From Mitsuokella multacida DSM 20544 (GTDB taxonomy: Bacteria > Bacillota > Negativicutes > Selenomonadales > Selenomonadaceae), in assembly GCF_000155955.1 (NCBI RefSeq), contig NZ_GG697142.2:33646-97645 (forward strand): a stretch of DNA of 64,000 bases. Reading direction: 5' to 3'. The notes under the pieces are model-generated. The model saw nothing but the letters and a program-made list of their open reading frames with translations. It made no database searches and had not been told where the DNA came from. The position numbers were made by a program, and so were the translations under genes. Shown piece by piece: positions 25,020 to 34,374 of the stretch; position 1 is the first letter of the stretch; each line of letters opens with the position of its first letter.

Positions 25020-25059
25020 GAAAGCCAGCTTGATGAAAAACATCGAGCTGGCTTTCTTG
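25020..25059. terminator. Terminator of nrfHA
   Basis: GAAAGCCAGCT and AGCTGGCTTTC with an inner TGATG/CATCG pairing; a T-rich tail follows. Confidence 0.8.
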
Positions 25060-25147
25060 TTGCGCCATCTTATGATACAATAAGGTTCAAATATAGAATG
25101 TAAGTACGAATATGAGTGTGTTAGAGATGATAGCAAGATGATAGTGA

Positions 25148-26005
25148 ATGGATAAGATCAAATTTGCGGCAATGCCAACAGAACATGAGAACCGGCTTTA
25201 TCTGACAACGATCGGAGAGGCGGAAATGATGCCGGGCCAGGTCTGCGGCCCCCGGGTGCGCTCGTACTGCCTGCTGCATTACATCACGAAAGGCAAATGT
25301 AAGTTCCAGGTCAATGGCATGACGTACCATCTGCAGGCAGGGCAGGGCTTCTTCATCGCGCCCGATTTCGAGACGCGGTATGAGACCGACGGCGACGAGC
25401 CCTGGAATTATATCTGGGTCGGTGCGGCCGGTGAGGAGATGAAGCACCTCATGCACGTGCTGGGCCTGAGTCAGGCGAATCCAATCTTCTCCTGCCATCA
25501 GGGAGACCGCCTCGTTCACTGCGTCCGCGACATGCTGCAGCATCGCCAGATGACGATGACGGACCACTACTTCCGCATGAGCACCCTCTACCGCTTCATC
25601 GCCATCCTCAGCGAGGAGCGGCAGGTCAACCAGCCACTGGCGAGTGTCAACTCCTACATCGCGAATGTCATGACCTACGTGCGCCACCACCTTCACGAGC
25701 ACATGAGCACGGCAGAGATCGCCGCGACGATGAACCTCAACCGCAGCTACCTCAGCAGCTTGTTCCGCAGCCAGACGGGCATGACGCTGCGCAGCTACAT
25801 CCAGCTCTGCCGCATGACGCGCGCCAAGTACCTGCTCGAGAGCACGCACCTCTCGATTGCGAGCATCGCCGAGTCCTGCGGCTACGAGAAGAGCGATTCA
25901 CTCAACCGGACTTTCCGCAAGACGTATGGCATCAGCCCGGCAGACTATCGCAAATCATTCCTCGCGGACCAGACGCAGTCGAGCCGTAAGCCACACGAGT
26001 CGTGA
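25148..26005 (+). CDS. AraC-family transcriptional regulator
   Basis: A 285-residue regulator: an N-terminal cupin sensor (about 20-110; HYITKGKCKFQVNG, AGQGFFIAPD) and a C-terminal double helix-turn-helix (about 175-275) with STAEIAATMNLNRSYLSSLF and SIASIAESCGYEKSDSLNRTF, ending ISPADYRKSF. The ligand is unknown and the family usually senses sugars. It follows nrfA but has its own unit between terminators; the target is not obvious. The ribosome site is weak (GATGATAGTGA). Confidence 0.88.
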   Translation: MDKIKFAAMPTEHENRLYLTTIGEAEMMPGQVCGPRVRSYCLLHYITKGKCKFQVNGMTYHLQAGQGFFIAPDFETRYETDGDEPWNYIWVGAAGEEMKHLMHVLGLSQANPIFSCHQGDRLVHCVRDMLQHRQMTMTDHYFRMSTLYRFIAILSEERQVNQPLASVNSYIANVMTYVRHHLHEHMSTAEIAATMNLNRSYLSSLFRSQTGMTLRSYIQLCRMTRAKYLLESTHLSIASIAESCGYEKSDSLNRTFRKTYGISPADYRKSFLADQTQSSRKPHES

Positions 26006-26017
26006 GGCTTACGGCTC
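25981..26017 (+). terminator. Hairpin overlapping the end of the AraC gene
   Basis: GAGCCGTAAGCC and GGCTTACGGCTC form a perfect 12-bp stem. It lacks an immediate T run, so it may be an RNA-stabilising hairpin. Confidence 0.5.
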
Positions 26018-26075
26018 AAAACGCGCAAAAAAAGAGAGCCTGCACATCGCATGCGGACTCGAATGAGGGAAAAAT

Positions 26076-26138
26076 ATAAGGGGAGATGGATGAGGGGGGA
26101 GCTGCTTTTGCAACTCATTCAATCCATCTACGCCTTAT
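26076..26138. repeat. Long imperfect inverted repeat in a gene-free stretch
   Basis: ATAAGGGGAGATGGAT pairs with ATCCATCTACGCCTTAT, and a second stem GAGCTGC/GCAACTC lies inside it. It sits between the convergent AraC and moaC genes and is followed by another hairpin with a T6 tail (about 26157-26216) that probably ends transcription rightward. I see no gene here. Confidence 0.5.
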
Positions 26139-26184
26139 GATATAGTGTTTCGAATGAAAGGGCAATCCAATCTTGTTGGGAGAA

Positions 26185-26718
26185 TCACTCCGTTTGTTGG
26201 GTTGCTCTTTCTTTTTTGTCTGTTTTGCTTGATTCGGGGCGCAGGTAGATGCCGCTCTTGCCGCCGGTCTTCTTGTCGAGATGGATGCACTCAATCTCCA
26301 TGCCCTTGTCGAGCGCCTTGCACATGTCGTAGATGGTCAAGAGCGCGACGCTGACGGAGTGGAGCGCCTCCATCTCGACGCCCGTCTGCCCTGTGACCTT
26401 GACGGTCGCGCGCGCTTCAACGGCGGATTCCTCAGGCAGCATCGTGAAGTCGACGCTGCACTTGGCGATCGGCAGGGGGTGGCAGAGCGGGATGACCGCG
26501 CTCGTGTTCTTGGCCGCCATGATGCCGGCGATGCGGGCCGTGCCGAGCACATCGCCCTTCTTGGCCGTGCCCTGCTCGATGGCCTCATAGACCGCGCGGT
26601 TCACGCGGATGCGCCCCGAGGCGATGGCCGTGCGGCTCGTCTCTTTCTTCTCACTGACGTCGACCATGATGGCTTGGCCGCTCTTGTCGAAATGTGTGAG
26701 TCCGTTCTCGTATGCCAT
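26185..26718 (-). CDS. moaC: Cyclic pyranopterin monophosphate synthase MoaC
   Basis: A 177-residue enzyme of molybdenum cofactor synthesis, acting after MoaA to form cyclic pyranopterin monophosphate. The conserved blocks [29 protein letters not shown] and [11 protein letters not shown] contain the active-site histidine, glutamate and lysine. The C terminus has a polar 15-residue extension. AAAGGTGA precedes ATG 26718. It sits beside narK and narGHJI, whose NarG needs the cofactor, but a terminator separates it from narK, so it is its own unit. No other moa gene is in the window. Confidence 0.95.
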   Translation of the reverse strand: MAYENGLTHFDKSGQAIMVDVSEKKETSRTAIASGRIRVNRAVYEAIEQGTAKKGDVLGTARIAGIMAAKNTSAVIPLCHPLPIAKCSVDFTMLPEESAVEARATVKVTGQTGVEMEALHSVSVALLTIYDMCKALDKGMEIECIHLDKKTGGKSGIYLRPESSKTDKKERATQQTE

Positions 26719-26794
26719 AGGATCAAATCACCTTTCTTTTCGTTTTGCTTCTTTCTTGCATTTTACCACAAAAACAGGGATGAAAATGTGAAAA

Positions 26795-26822
26795 ATAGGC
26801 TGTCCATGGATGGACAGCCTGC
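26795..26822 (-). terminator. Terminator of narK
   Basis: AGGCTGTCCATGGATGGACAGCCT; read on the minus strand it ends in TATTTTT. Confidence 0.82.
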
Positions 26823-26845
26823 TTTCTATCTGGGGGTAAAGTGCA

Positions 26846-28186
26846 TCAGCACTTGATGCCGGAGCCTTTTCTCGCGTAGAAGAACCACGTGATGATGATC
26901 GTCAGCACCGTGAAGGCGATGAGGATGTAGAAGGCCGGGGCGACATTCTGGAAGTTGGCGTAAGACCAGCCGAAGATCTTCGGGATCAGGAACGCGCCGT
27001 AGGCGGCAATCGCTGCCGTGAAGCCCGTGACGAGCGAAGCGTGGAACGGGTTGTCGAAGATGTAGGGAATCATGCGGAACGAAGCGCCGTTGATGAAGCC
27101 CGTCGTCAGGAAGAGCAGCAGGAACGAGCCGAAGAACAGGGCGAAGGCATGCGTCTGGATGCCGAAGAGCACGACGATGCTTGCGGCGAGCATGATGAAG
27201 AGCGAGACGAGCGTGACCTTCGAGCCGCTGTCGAGGCGGTCAGCGAGCCAGCCGCCGACCGGGCGGATGCCGGCGCCGATGAACGGTCCGAGGAACGCGG
27301 CCATCGAGAAGGAGACCTCTGGGAATTCCTTCGAGACGAGCAGGCCGAGTGCAGCGGAGAAGCCGATGAAAGAGCCGAAGCCGCAGGTGTAGATCCAGCA
27401 CATGAGCCAGGTGTGCTTGTTGCCGAAAATAGAGAGCATGCTCTTTGGGCTCTGCTTCGGCAGCGGCAGGTTGTCCATGAACATCCAGATGAGCACGAGC
27501 GTCAGGGCCGTCGGCACAGTCCAGAAGTAGCAGACGTTCTGGACGTACATCATGCCATTCGGCGTCTCGACGCCCGGGCCGAAGAACGAGGAGAGGTTCC
27601 AGCCGAGGAGCAGCGGTGCCGTCAGGTAGATCAGCGAGACGCCGAGGTTGCCGACGCCGGCGTTGATGCCGAGCGCGAGGCCTTTGTGCGCCTTCGGGAA
27701 GAAGAAGCCGATGTTGGCCATCGAAGCGGAGAAGTTGGCGCCGGCGATGCCGATGAAGGAGACGAGCAGCACAAACGTGTCATACGACGTCGTCGGGTCC
27801 TGCAGCGCGCGGCCGAGGCCGAAGAGCGGCAGGAGCAGCAGGGCCGTCGTGATGAAGGCCGAGTTGCGGCCGCCAATCAGGCCCGGCAGGTACGTGTAGA
27901 AGAGGCGGCCCGTCGCGCCGACGAGGCCCGGCAGCGCTGCAAGCGTGAAGAGCTGTTCATCGGTGAAGTGGAAGCCCACCATGTTGAGCTTCGCCGCAAT
28001 CGTTGCCCAGAGCGTCCAGACGACGAAGGACAGCACGAGTGCCCATGTCGAGGTGTAGAGGTTCTGCTTTGCGATCTTCTCGCCGAACTTTTTCCAGAAG
28101 ACGGGGTCCTCCGGCGTCCAGTTCGCCAGGATCTCTTTGCGCGTGGGGTTCGGCCCCAGCTTTTTTGTCACAGTTGATTCTGCCAT
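26846..28186 (-). CDS. narK: Nitrate/nitrite transporter NarK
   Basis: A 446-residue major-facilitator protein with 12 helices. The NarK family signatures are seen in the glycine-rich helices GIAGANFSASMANIGFFFP and GLALGINAGVGNLGVS (nitrate signature) and GAGIRPVGGWLADRLDSG. It likely takes up nitrate and exports nitrite for the periplasmic-side NrfA. AAAGGAG precedes ATG 28186. A minus-strand TATAAT (28261-28256) lies with an Fnr box centred about 61.5 bp before its predicted start. Confidence 0.93.
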   Translation of the reverse strand: MAESTVTKKLGPNPTRKEILANWTPEDPVFWKKFGEKIAKQNLYTSTWALVLSFVVWTLWATIAAKLNMVGFHFTDEQLFTLAALPGLVGATGRLFYTYLPGLIGGRNSAFITTALLLLPLFGLGRALQDPTTSYDTFVLLVSFIGIAGANFSASMANIGFFFPKAHKGLALGINAGVGNLGVSLIYLTAPLLLGWNLSSFFGPGVETPNGMMYVQNVCYFWTVPTALTLVLIWMFMDNLPLPKQSPKSMLSIFGNKHTWLMCWIYTCGFGSFIGFSAALGLLVSKEFPEVSFSMAAFLGPFIGAGIRPVGGWLADRLDSGSKVTLVSLFIMLAASIVVLFGIQTHAFALFFGSFLLLFLTTGFINGASFRMIPYIFDNPFHASLVTGFTAAIAAYGAFLIPKIFGWSYANFQNVAPAFYILIAFTVLTIIITWFFYARKGSGIKC

Positions 28187-28302
28187 ACGTTAGACTCTCC
28201 TTTGAATTGATATGAATCCTTGTTAAGCAATAAGGAACGATAAACTCTTTGTCACATTATAGAGGAGATACATCAAATAATCTGTAAAAAAATCACGCTT
28301 CA

Positions 28303-28318
28303 TGTAACAAATATCACG
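28303..28318. promoter_or_regulatory. Fnr box shared by narK and fnr
   Basis: TGTAACAAATATCACG matches TGTGA-N6-TCACA at 8 of 10 positions. It lies about -41.5 from a rightward -10 (TATGCT, 28340-28345) and about -61.5 from the leftward narK promoter, the two canonical activator positions. Confidence 0.6.
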
Positions 28319-28422
28319 GCGAATCGAAAAACTTTCCCGTATGCTGAACAGGAATACATAAGTGTGACCGCGAATCTAATTAAAATAAAGAATATCCGGG
28401 AATAGAAAAGGGGATTGGGATC

Positions 28423-29130
28423 ATGGAAGAACGGAAGCTGAAGCAGCAGGATCAGATGGAGTCGCTCGTGCGCCACTTTTATGAGATACCGGGCAAGGTC
28501 GTCATGCTCCACGACGGTGAGTATCTCTTCCACGAGGGAGATACGGCGCGCTACTTCTACATCGTGCGCTCGGGACAGATCTTCATCACGAAGTACGCGA
28601 TGTCGGGGCGCGTGCTCTCGCTGCGCCTCGCTTCGCGCGGCAGCCTCATCGGTGAGCTGCCGCTCTACGAGAAGGATCCAGTCTACATCTTCAATGCCGT
28701 GGCGCAGAGCGCCGCAGAGGTCTACGCGATCGAGTTCCCCGTCCTGCAGAGTTACCTCGAGAAGAAGCCGTCACTTGCCATCAACCTGCTCAAGATCATG
28801 GGCGCGCACATGCGCAAGCAGCATTCGAAATTCCGCGACCTCCTGCTCTACGGCAAGAAGGGCGCGCTCTACTCGACGCTTATCCGCCTGGCCAACAGCT
28901 ACGGCAAGGAGACAGACGGCGGCATCCTGATTTCCGTGCCGCTGACGAACCAGGAATTAGCTAACTACTCGGCGACGGCGCGCGAGAGCCTCAACCGCAT
29001 GCTCAGCGAGCTGCGCAAGAACGGCATCATCGAATACCGCGGGCACCTGATCTTCATCAAGGACATCGACTACCTCAAGGAGGCCATCCAGTGTGAGAAC
29101 TGCGGTCGTGAGATCTGCAACATCGAATGA
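28423..29130 (+). CDS. fnr: Anaerobic regulator Fnr, Bacillus type
   Basis: A 235-residue Crp/Fnr protein: cyclic-nucleotide-like fold (about 20-140), dimer helix, and a helix-turn-helix with NQELANYSATARESLNRML. The extreme C terminus is CENCGREICNIE, with cysteines spaced C-x2-C-x4-C. That is the arrangement of the Bacillus subtilis Fnr iron-sulfur cluster, unlike the N-terminal cluster of enteric FNR. It should sense oxygen and activate nitrate genes. The recognition helix keeps R-E and R at the Crp-like positions, consistent with TGTGA-type boxes upstream of narG, narK and its own gene. It is divergent from narK and 145 bases before narG. Confidence 0.9.
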   Translation: MEERKLKQQDQMESLVRHFYEIPGKVVMLHDGEYLFHEGDTARYFYIVRSGQIFITKYAMSGRVLSLRLASRGSLIGELPLYEKDPVYIFNAVAQSAAEVYAIEFPVLQSYLEKKPSLAINLLKIMGAHMRKQHSKFRDLLLYGKKGALYSTLIRLANSYGKETDGGILISVPLTNQELANYSATARESLNRMLSELRKNGIIEYRGHLIFIKDIDYLKEAIQCENCGREICNIE

Positions 29131-29152
29131 TATAAAATGATAAAGAATAAGA

Positions 29153-29191
29153 CTGCTGAGGCGCGAAAAATCGCTTCGGCAGAATTTTTTT
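29153..29191 (+). terminator. Terminator of fnr
   Basis: CTGCTGAGGCG pairs with CGCTTCGGCAG (two G-T pairs), then AATTTTTTT. Confidence 0.78.
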
Positions 29192-29208
29192 ATCTAGATT
29201 GAACCGGG

Positions 29209-29224
29209 CGTGATGTTTGTCACA
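29209..29224 (+). promoter_or_regulatory. Fnr box of narGHJI
   Basis: CGTGATGTTTGTCACA matches TGTGA-N6-TCACA at 9 of 10 positions. TAGAAT at 29246-29251 puts the centre at about -41.5 from the predicted start. Confidence 0.75.
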
Positions 29225-29275
29225 TGAGTGAGAGAATAAATCGGATAGAATGAGATACAACAGGAGGGTGATGAC

Positions 29276-32200
29276 GTGAGCAATATCTTTACAAAATGGA
29301 AGCATCTCATCCCGGTCGAGAAATCGGTATCGGGACATCAGCAGCTCTTTGAAGGCGGCCGCGAGTGGGAAGACACCTATCGTGACCGCTGGTCTTTTGA
29401 TAAGTGCGTGCATTCGACGCATGGCGTCAACTGCACGGGTTCGTGCTGCTGGAATATCTATGTCAAGAACGGGCTCGTGGCCTGGGAGAACCAGGAGCAC
29501 AATTATCCGGAGACGAGCCCGGACATGCCGGACTTCGAGCCGCGCGGCTGCCCGCGTGGAGCGACGTTCTCGTGGTATCTCTACAGCCCGCACCGCGTCA
29601 AGTATCCGTATCTGCGCGGTGAGCTCGCCGCGCTCTGGCGCGAGGCGCGCAAGGAGCACAAGACGGCCCTTGAGGCATGGCAGAGCATTGCCAATGACCC
29701 TGCTAAGACGAAGCGCTACAAAGAGGCGCGCGGCAAGGGCGGCTTCGTGCGCTCGAACTGGGACGAGGTATCGGAGCTCGTCGCCTCGTCTCTCTTGCAC
29801 ACGGCGATGAAGTACGGACCGGACCGCAACTTCGCCTTTGCCGTCATCCCGGCAAAGTCCATGCTGTCGTACGCTGCTGGCGCGCGCTTCATGCAGCTCA
29901 TGGGCGGCGCGTCGCTCTCGTTCTACGACTGGTATGCTGATCTGCCGCCGGCGAGCCCGCAGGTCTGGGGCGACCAGACGGACGTGCCGGAGTCCTCGGA
30001 CTGGTTCAACTCGGGCTACATCATGACCTGGGGATCGAACATCCCGCTGACGCGCACGCCGGATTCCCACTTTCTCATCGAGGCGCGTTACAAGGGCACG
30101 AAGGTCGTCTCGATTGCACCGGATTACGCAGAGTCGACGGCTGTGGCCGACACGTGGATCTCGCTCAAGGTCGGCAGCGATGCCGCCTTTGCCATGGCGA
30201 TGGGCCACGTCATCCTCAACGAGTATTACTGGGGCGAGCCGGCGGAGTTCTTCACGGATTACACGCGCCATTACACGGATTTCCCGTTCCTCGTCCAGCT
30301 CGACAAGCGCGCCGACGGCAGCTACGAGTCGGGCCGCTTCCTCAACGGCAAGGACATGGGCCGCGAGGACAAGCACGCGGAGTTCAAGTACTACGTCATC
30401 GATGAGCTCACGGGCAAGCTCGTCGTGCCGAATGGCACGATGGGCGACCGCTGGGACAACGAGAAGAAGTGGAACCTGCACGAAGAGGACCGCGACACGG
30501 GCGCGAAGATCCTGCCGCAGCTCTCGGTGCTCGGCCAGTTCGACGAGGTCGTCGAGGTCGAGTTCCCGTACTTCGGCAACGAGCGCAGTGAGCGCGTCAT
30601 GCGCCGCATGGTCCCGGCCAAACGCGTCAAGACGAAGGATGGCGAAGTCCTCGTCGCGACGGTCTACGACCTGACGCTTGCCAACTACGCGGTCGACCGT
30701 GGCCTCGGCGGCGAGTGCGCTTCCTCGTACGACGAGGATGTGCCGTACACGCCGAAATGGCAGGAGAAGTACACGGGTGTACCGGCTGAGACCTGCATCC
30801 ACACGGCCCGCGAATTCGCTGACAATGCCATCAAGACGAAGGGCCGGACGATGGTCATCATGGGCGGCGGCATCAACCACTGGTACCACGCCGACATCGT
30901 CTACCGCACAATCCTCAACCTCCTGCTCTTCACGGGCTCGGAGGGCCGCAACGGCGGCGGCTGGGCGCACTACGTCGGCCAGGAGAAGCTGCGTCCGGCA
31001 GAGGGCTGGGCGCGCATCATGACGGCCACGGACTGGCAGGCACCGCCGCGCCTGCAGAACTCGACGTCCTTCTACTACTTCGCGACGGATCAGTGGCGCA
31101 GCGACGAGATCGACATGCAGGATCTCGTCTCGCCGATGGCGAACCCGCGCTACCGCCATGCGGCCGACTACAATGTCATGGCCGCGCGCCTCGGCTGGCT
31201 GCCGTCCTACCCGACGTTCAACAAGGGTGGCCAGCAGCTCACGGATGAGGCCAAGGCGAAGGGCGAAGACCTCAAGAAGTACGTCGTGAATTCCCTCAAG
31301 GACAAGAGCCTGCAGTTTGCTGTAGAAGATCCGGATGCACCGGAGAACTTCCCGCGCAACCTCTTCGTCTGGACGGCAAACCTGCTCGGCTCCTCGGCGA
31401 AGGGCAACGATTTCTTCAACAAATACTTGCTCGGCACGGAACACACAGTCTTTGCCGAGGAAGAGGGCCCGACGCGCCCGACGGAGATCAAGTGGCGTGA
31501 CCAGGAAGAGCTTCATAAGCCGGGCGGCGCCGCTGAGGGCAAGCTCGACCTGCTCATCGACATCGACTTCCGCATGGCGGGCACGGCGCTCTACTCCGAC
31601 GTCGTGCTGCCGACCGCTACGTGGTACGAGAAGGATGACATCTCCTCGACGGACATGCATCCGTTCGTCCACCCGTTCCAGGCCGCAGTCGACCCGCTCT
31701 GGGAGGCCAAGAGCGACTGGGATGTCTTCCGCACGCTCGCGGCAGCCGTCTCGAAGGTCGCGAAAGAAGCCGACCTCAAGCCGTATGAAGACCTTGTCGC
31801 CGTACCAATCGGCCACGACAGCGAGAGCGAGACGGCACAGCCAGAGGGCCGCATCTGCGACTGGAGCAAGGGCGAGTGCGAGCCCATCCCGGGCAAGACG
31901 ATGCCGGGCCTCGTGCCGGTCAAGCGCGACTACACGAAGACGTACGAGAAGTGGATTGCGCTCGGACCGAATGTCTCGAAGAAGATGGGCTCGCTTGCGA
32001 TGACCTGGGATTCCTCGGACGAGTACGAGGAAATCCGCCAGCGCAACGGCGTCATCGAGAACAAGGACTTTGTCTCGTACGGCATGCCGTCCATCTACGA
32101 TGCGCGCCAGGCTGTTGAGGCCGTCATGGGCCTCTCGACGACGACGAACGGCAAAGTGGCCGTCAAGGCCTTCAAGAGCCTCAACGAGAAGACGGGCCTC

Positions 32201-32959
32201 AAGAACCTCGAGCACCTGGCCAAGGACCGCGAAAGCGAGCGCTTCACGTTCGACGAGATTGCGGCACAGCCGAAGGAGACCATCACGTCGCCGACGTTCA
32301 CGGGCAGCAACCAGGGCCGCCGCTACACGCCGTTCACGACGAACATCGAGGAACTCGTGCCGTTCCGCACGGTGACGGGACGTCAGTCCTTCTACCTCGA
32401 CCATGAGATGATCCGCGAGTACGGCGAGGCAATGGCGACCTTCAAGCCGATCCTCGACTACCGCCCGATCAAGAACCTCTTGGGCGGCGCGAAGGAGATC
32501 ACGCTCAAGTACCTGACGCCGCACAACAAGTGGTCCATCCATTCGATGTACTTCGACAGCCAGCAGATGCTGACGCTGTTCCGCGGCGGCCAGACGGTCT
32601 GGATGAGCGAGAAGGACGCCCGCGAGATTGGCGTGCGCGACAACGACTGGATCGAGCTCTACAACCACAACGGCGTCGTGACGTCCCGCGTGGCCGTCTC
32701 GCCGCGCATCCCGCAGGGTACGGTCTTCATGCACCATGCCCAGGACCGCCACATCAACGTGCCGGCCTCGAAGATCACGGGCACGCGTAGCGGCACGCAC
32801 AACACGCCGACGCGCATCCACATGAAGCCGACGCATATGATCGGCGGCTATGGCCAGCTCAGCTATGGCTTCAATTACTATGGACCGACGGGCAACCAGC
32901 GCGATATGTATGTCGTCGCGCGCAAGATGCAGGGGGAGGTTGACTGGCTTGAAGATTAA
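29276..32959 (+). CDS. narG: Respiratory nitrate reductase alpha subunit NarG
   Basis: A 1227-residue molybdenum catalytic subunit on the cytoplasmic face, reducing nitrate to nitrite. The N-terminal iron-sulfur site is HGVNCTGSCCW with a later C in PRGCPRG (His plus three Cys). The molybdenum-ligating aspartate lies in SFYDWYADLPPASPQVWG. The C-terminal dinucleotide-binding part has HHAQDRHINVPASKITG. Length fits NarG (about 1230). Start is GTG 29276 with GGAGGGTG upstream; the TTG start of narH lies within its last codons. Transcription is probably Fnr dependent. Confidence 0.97.
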   Translation: MSNIFTKWKHLIPVEKSVSGHQQLFEGGREWEDTYRDRWSFDKCVHSTHGVNCTGSCCWNIYVKNGLVAWENQEHNYPETSPDMPDFEPRGCPRGATFSWYLYSPHRVKYPYLRGELAALWREARKEHKTALEAWQSIANDPAKTKRYKEARGKGGFVRSNWDEVSELVASSLLHTAMKYGPDRNFAFAVIPAKSMLSYAAGARFMQLMGGASLSFYDWYADLPPASPQVWGDQTDVPESSDWFNSGYIMTWGSNIPLTRTPDSHFLIEARYKGTKVVSIAPDYAESTAVADTWISLKVGSDAAFAMAMGHVILNEYYWGEPAEFFTDYTRHYTDFPFLVQLDKRADGSYESGRFLNGKDMGREDKHAEFKYYVIDELTGKLVVPNGTMGDRWDNEKKWNLHEEDRDTGAKILPQLSVLGQFDEVVEVEFPYFGNERSERVMRRMVPAKRVKTKDGEVLVATVYDLTLANYAVDRGLGGECASSYDEDVPYTPKWQEKYTGVPAETCIHTAREFADNAIKTKGRTMVIMGGGINHWYHADIVYRTILNLLLFTGSEGRNGGGWAHYVGQEKLRPAEGWARIMTATDWQAPPRLQNSTSFYYFATDQWRSDEIDMQDLVSPMANPRYRHAADYNVMAARLGWLPSYPTFNKGGQQLTDEAKAKGEDLKKYVVNSLKDKSLQFAVEDPDAPENFPRNLFVWTANLLGSSAKGNDFFNKYLLGTEHTVFAEEEGPTRPTEIKWRDQEELHKPGGAAEGKLDLLIDIDFRMAGTALYSDVVLPTATWYEKDDISSTDMHPFVHPFQAAVDPLWEAKSDWDVFRTLAAAVSKVAKEADLKPYEDLVAVPIGHDSESETAQPEGRICDWSKGECEPIPGKTMPGLVPVKRDYTKTYEKWIALGPNVSKKMGSLAMTWDSSDEYEEIRQRNGVIENKDFVSYGMPSIYDARQAVEAVMGLSTTTNGKVAVKAFKSLNEKTGLKNLEHLAKDRESERFTFDEIAAQPKETITSPTFTGSNQGRRYTPFTTNIEELVPFRTVTGRQSFYLDHEMIREYGEAMATFKPILDYRPIKNLLGGAKEITLKYLTPHNKWSIHSMYFDSQQMLTLFRGGQTVWMSEKDAREIGVRDNDWIELYNHNGVVTSRVAVSPRIPQGTVFMHHAQDRHINVPASKITGTRSGTHNTPTRIHMKPTHMIGGYGQLSYGFNYYGPTGNQRDMYVVARKMQGEVDWLED

Positions 32960-34373
32960 AGCACAGATTTCCATGGTCATGAATCTTGACAAGTGCATTG
33001 GCTGCCACACGTGCTCCATCACTTGCAAGAATGTCTGGACCAACCGCGAAGGCGCGGAATACATGTATTTCAACAATGTCGAGACGAAGCCGGGCATCGG
33101 CTATCCGAAGAACTGGGAAGACCAGGAGAAGTGGAAGGGCGGCTGGAAGCTCGGCAAGGATGGCAAGCTCTCACTGCGCACGGGCTCGAAGCCGGAGCGC
33201 CTGCTGAAGCTCTTCTACCATCCGGACCAGCCGGAGATGGACGACTACTACGAGCCGTGGACGTACGACTACGAGACGCTCATCCACTCCAAGCGCCGCA
33301 ACCACCAGCCGATCGCCCGCCCACGCTCGCTCGTCACGGGTGAACGCATGGAGATCAAGTGGGGCCCGAACTGGGAGGACGACCTCGCCAACGGCGAGTC
33401 GGCCCGCCAGGACATCAACCTCAAGAAGATGGCCGCGGATATCACGCTCGAATTCCATGACCTGTTCATGAAGTACCTGCCGCGCATCTGCAACCACTGC
33501 CTGAATCCGGCCTGCGTCGCAGCCTGCCCGTCGGGTGCCATCTACAAGCGTGAGGAGGACGGCGTCGTGCTCGTCTCGCAGGATGGCTGCCGTAGCTGGC
33601 GCCACTGCGTGCCGGCCTGCCCCTACAAGAAAGTCTTCTTCAACTGGAAGACGAACAAGGCCGAGAAGTGCATCTTCTGCTTCCCGCGCCTCGAGAACGG
33701 CCTGCCGACGATCTGCGCCGACACGTGCGTCGGCCGCCTGCGCTACATGGGCGTGCTGCTCTACGACATGGACAAGGTCGTACCGGCTGCCTCGACGCGC
33801 GACAAGGGGGAGATCTACCATCAGGTGCTCGACGTCATCGCCGACCCCAATGACCCCGAGGTCATCGAGGCCGCGCGCAAGGAGGGCATCTCCGAGAACT
33901 GGATCAAGGCGGCTCAGGACTCCCCGGTCTACAAGATCGTCAAGGACTGGCAGCTCGCGCTGCCGCTCCATCCGGAGTTCCGCACGCTGCCGATGGTCTG
34001 GTACGTGCCGCCTCTCTCGCCGATCACGCGCCGCGCAGAGGCCAACTGCTATCTGCCGGATGTCGACGAGATGCGCATCCCCATCGCGTACCTCGCGGAG
34101 ATCCTCGCAGCCGGCAACACGGCCGTCATGACGCGCACGCTGCAGCGCCTCCTGGACATGCGCGCCGTCATGCGCGCCAAGACGACGGGCGACGATGTGC
34201 CTTCGCACCTCGAATTTGCGCCGGAGGTCTACGAGAAGATGTTCCGTCTGCTCGGCATCGCCAAGTACAAGGACCGCTTCAACATCCCGGCCGGCATCCA
34301 GGGCAAGACCAATGCCGAGATGCACACGGCACAGGGCGGCGGCCTCTTCACCTGCCCGGGCGGGGGGTGCTGA
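32949..34373 (+). CDS. narH: Nitrate reductase beta subunit NarH
   Basis: A 474-residue electron-transfer subunit with four cysteine groups: CIGCHTCSITCKNVW, CNHCLNPACVAACPSG, CRSWRHCVPACPYKK (one position is tryptophan, marking the 3Fe-4S cluster) and CIFCFPRLE...CADTC. Start is TTG 32949 (reading MKIKAQISMVMNLDKC), supported by GGGGGAGG and by the Bacillus NarH N terminus; it overlaps narG by 11 bases. The open frame upstream is a shadow of narG. The C terminus ends in GGGLFTCPGGGC. Confidence 0.96.
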   Translation: MKIKAQISMVMNLDKCIGCHTCSITCKNVWTNREGAEYMYFNNVETKPGIGYPKNWEDQEKWKGGWKLGKDGKLSLRTGSKPERLLKLFYHPDQPEMDDYYEPWTYDYETLIHSKRRNHQPIARPRSLVTGERMEIKWGPNWEDDLANGESARQDINLKKMAADITLEFHDLFMKYLPRICNHCLNPACVAACPSGAIYKREEDGVVLVSQDGCRSWRHCVPACPYKKVFFNWKTNKAEKCIFCFPRLENGLPTICADTCVGRLRYMGVLLYDMDKVVPAASTRDKGEIYHQVLDVIADPNDPEVIEAARKEGISENWIKAAQDSPVYKIVKDWQLALPLHPEFRTLPMVWYVPPLSPITRRAEANCYLPDVDEMRIPIAYLAEILAAGNTAVMTRTLQRLLDMRAVMRAKTTGDDVPSHLEFAPEVYEKMFRLLGIAKYKDRFNIPAGIQGKTNAEMHTAQGGGLFTCPGGGC

Positions 34374-34374
34374 T

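Noticed and set aside
29075-33097. 1340-codon open frame antisense to narG
   Set aside because: It mirrors narG codon bias in high-GC DNA, is full of R/V/D runs and has no domain or ribosome site.
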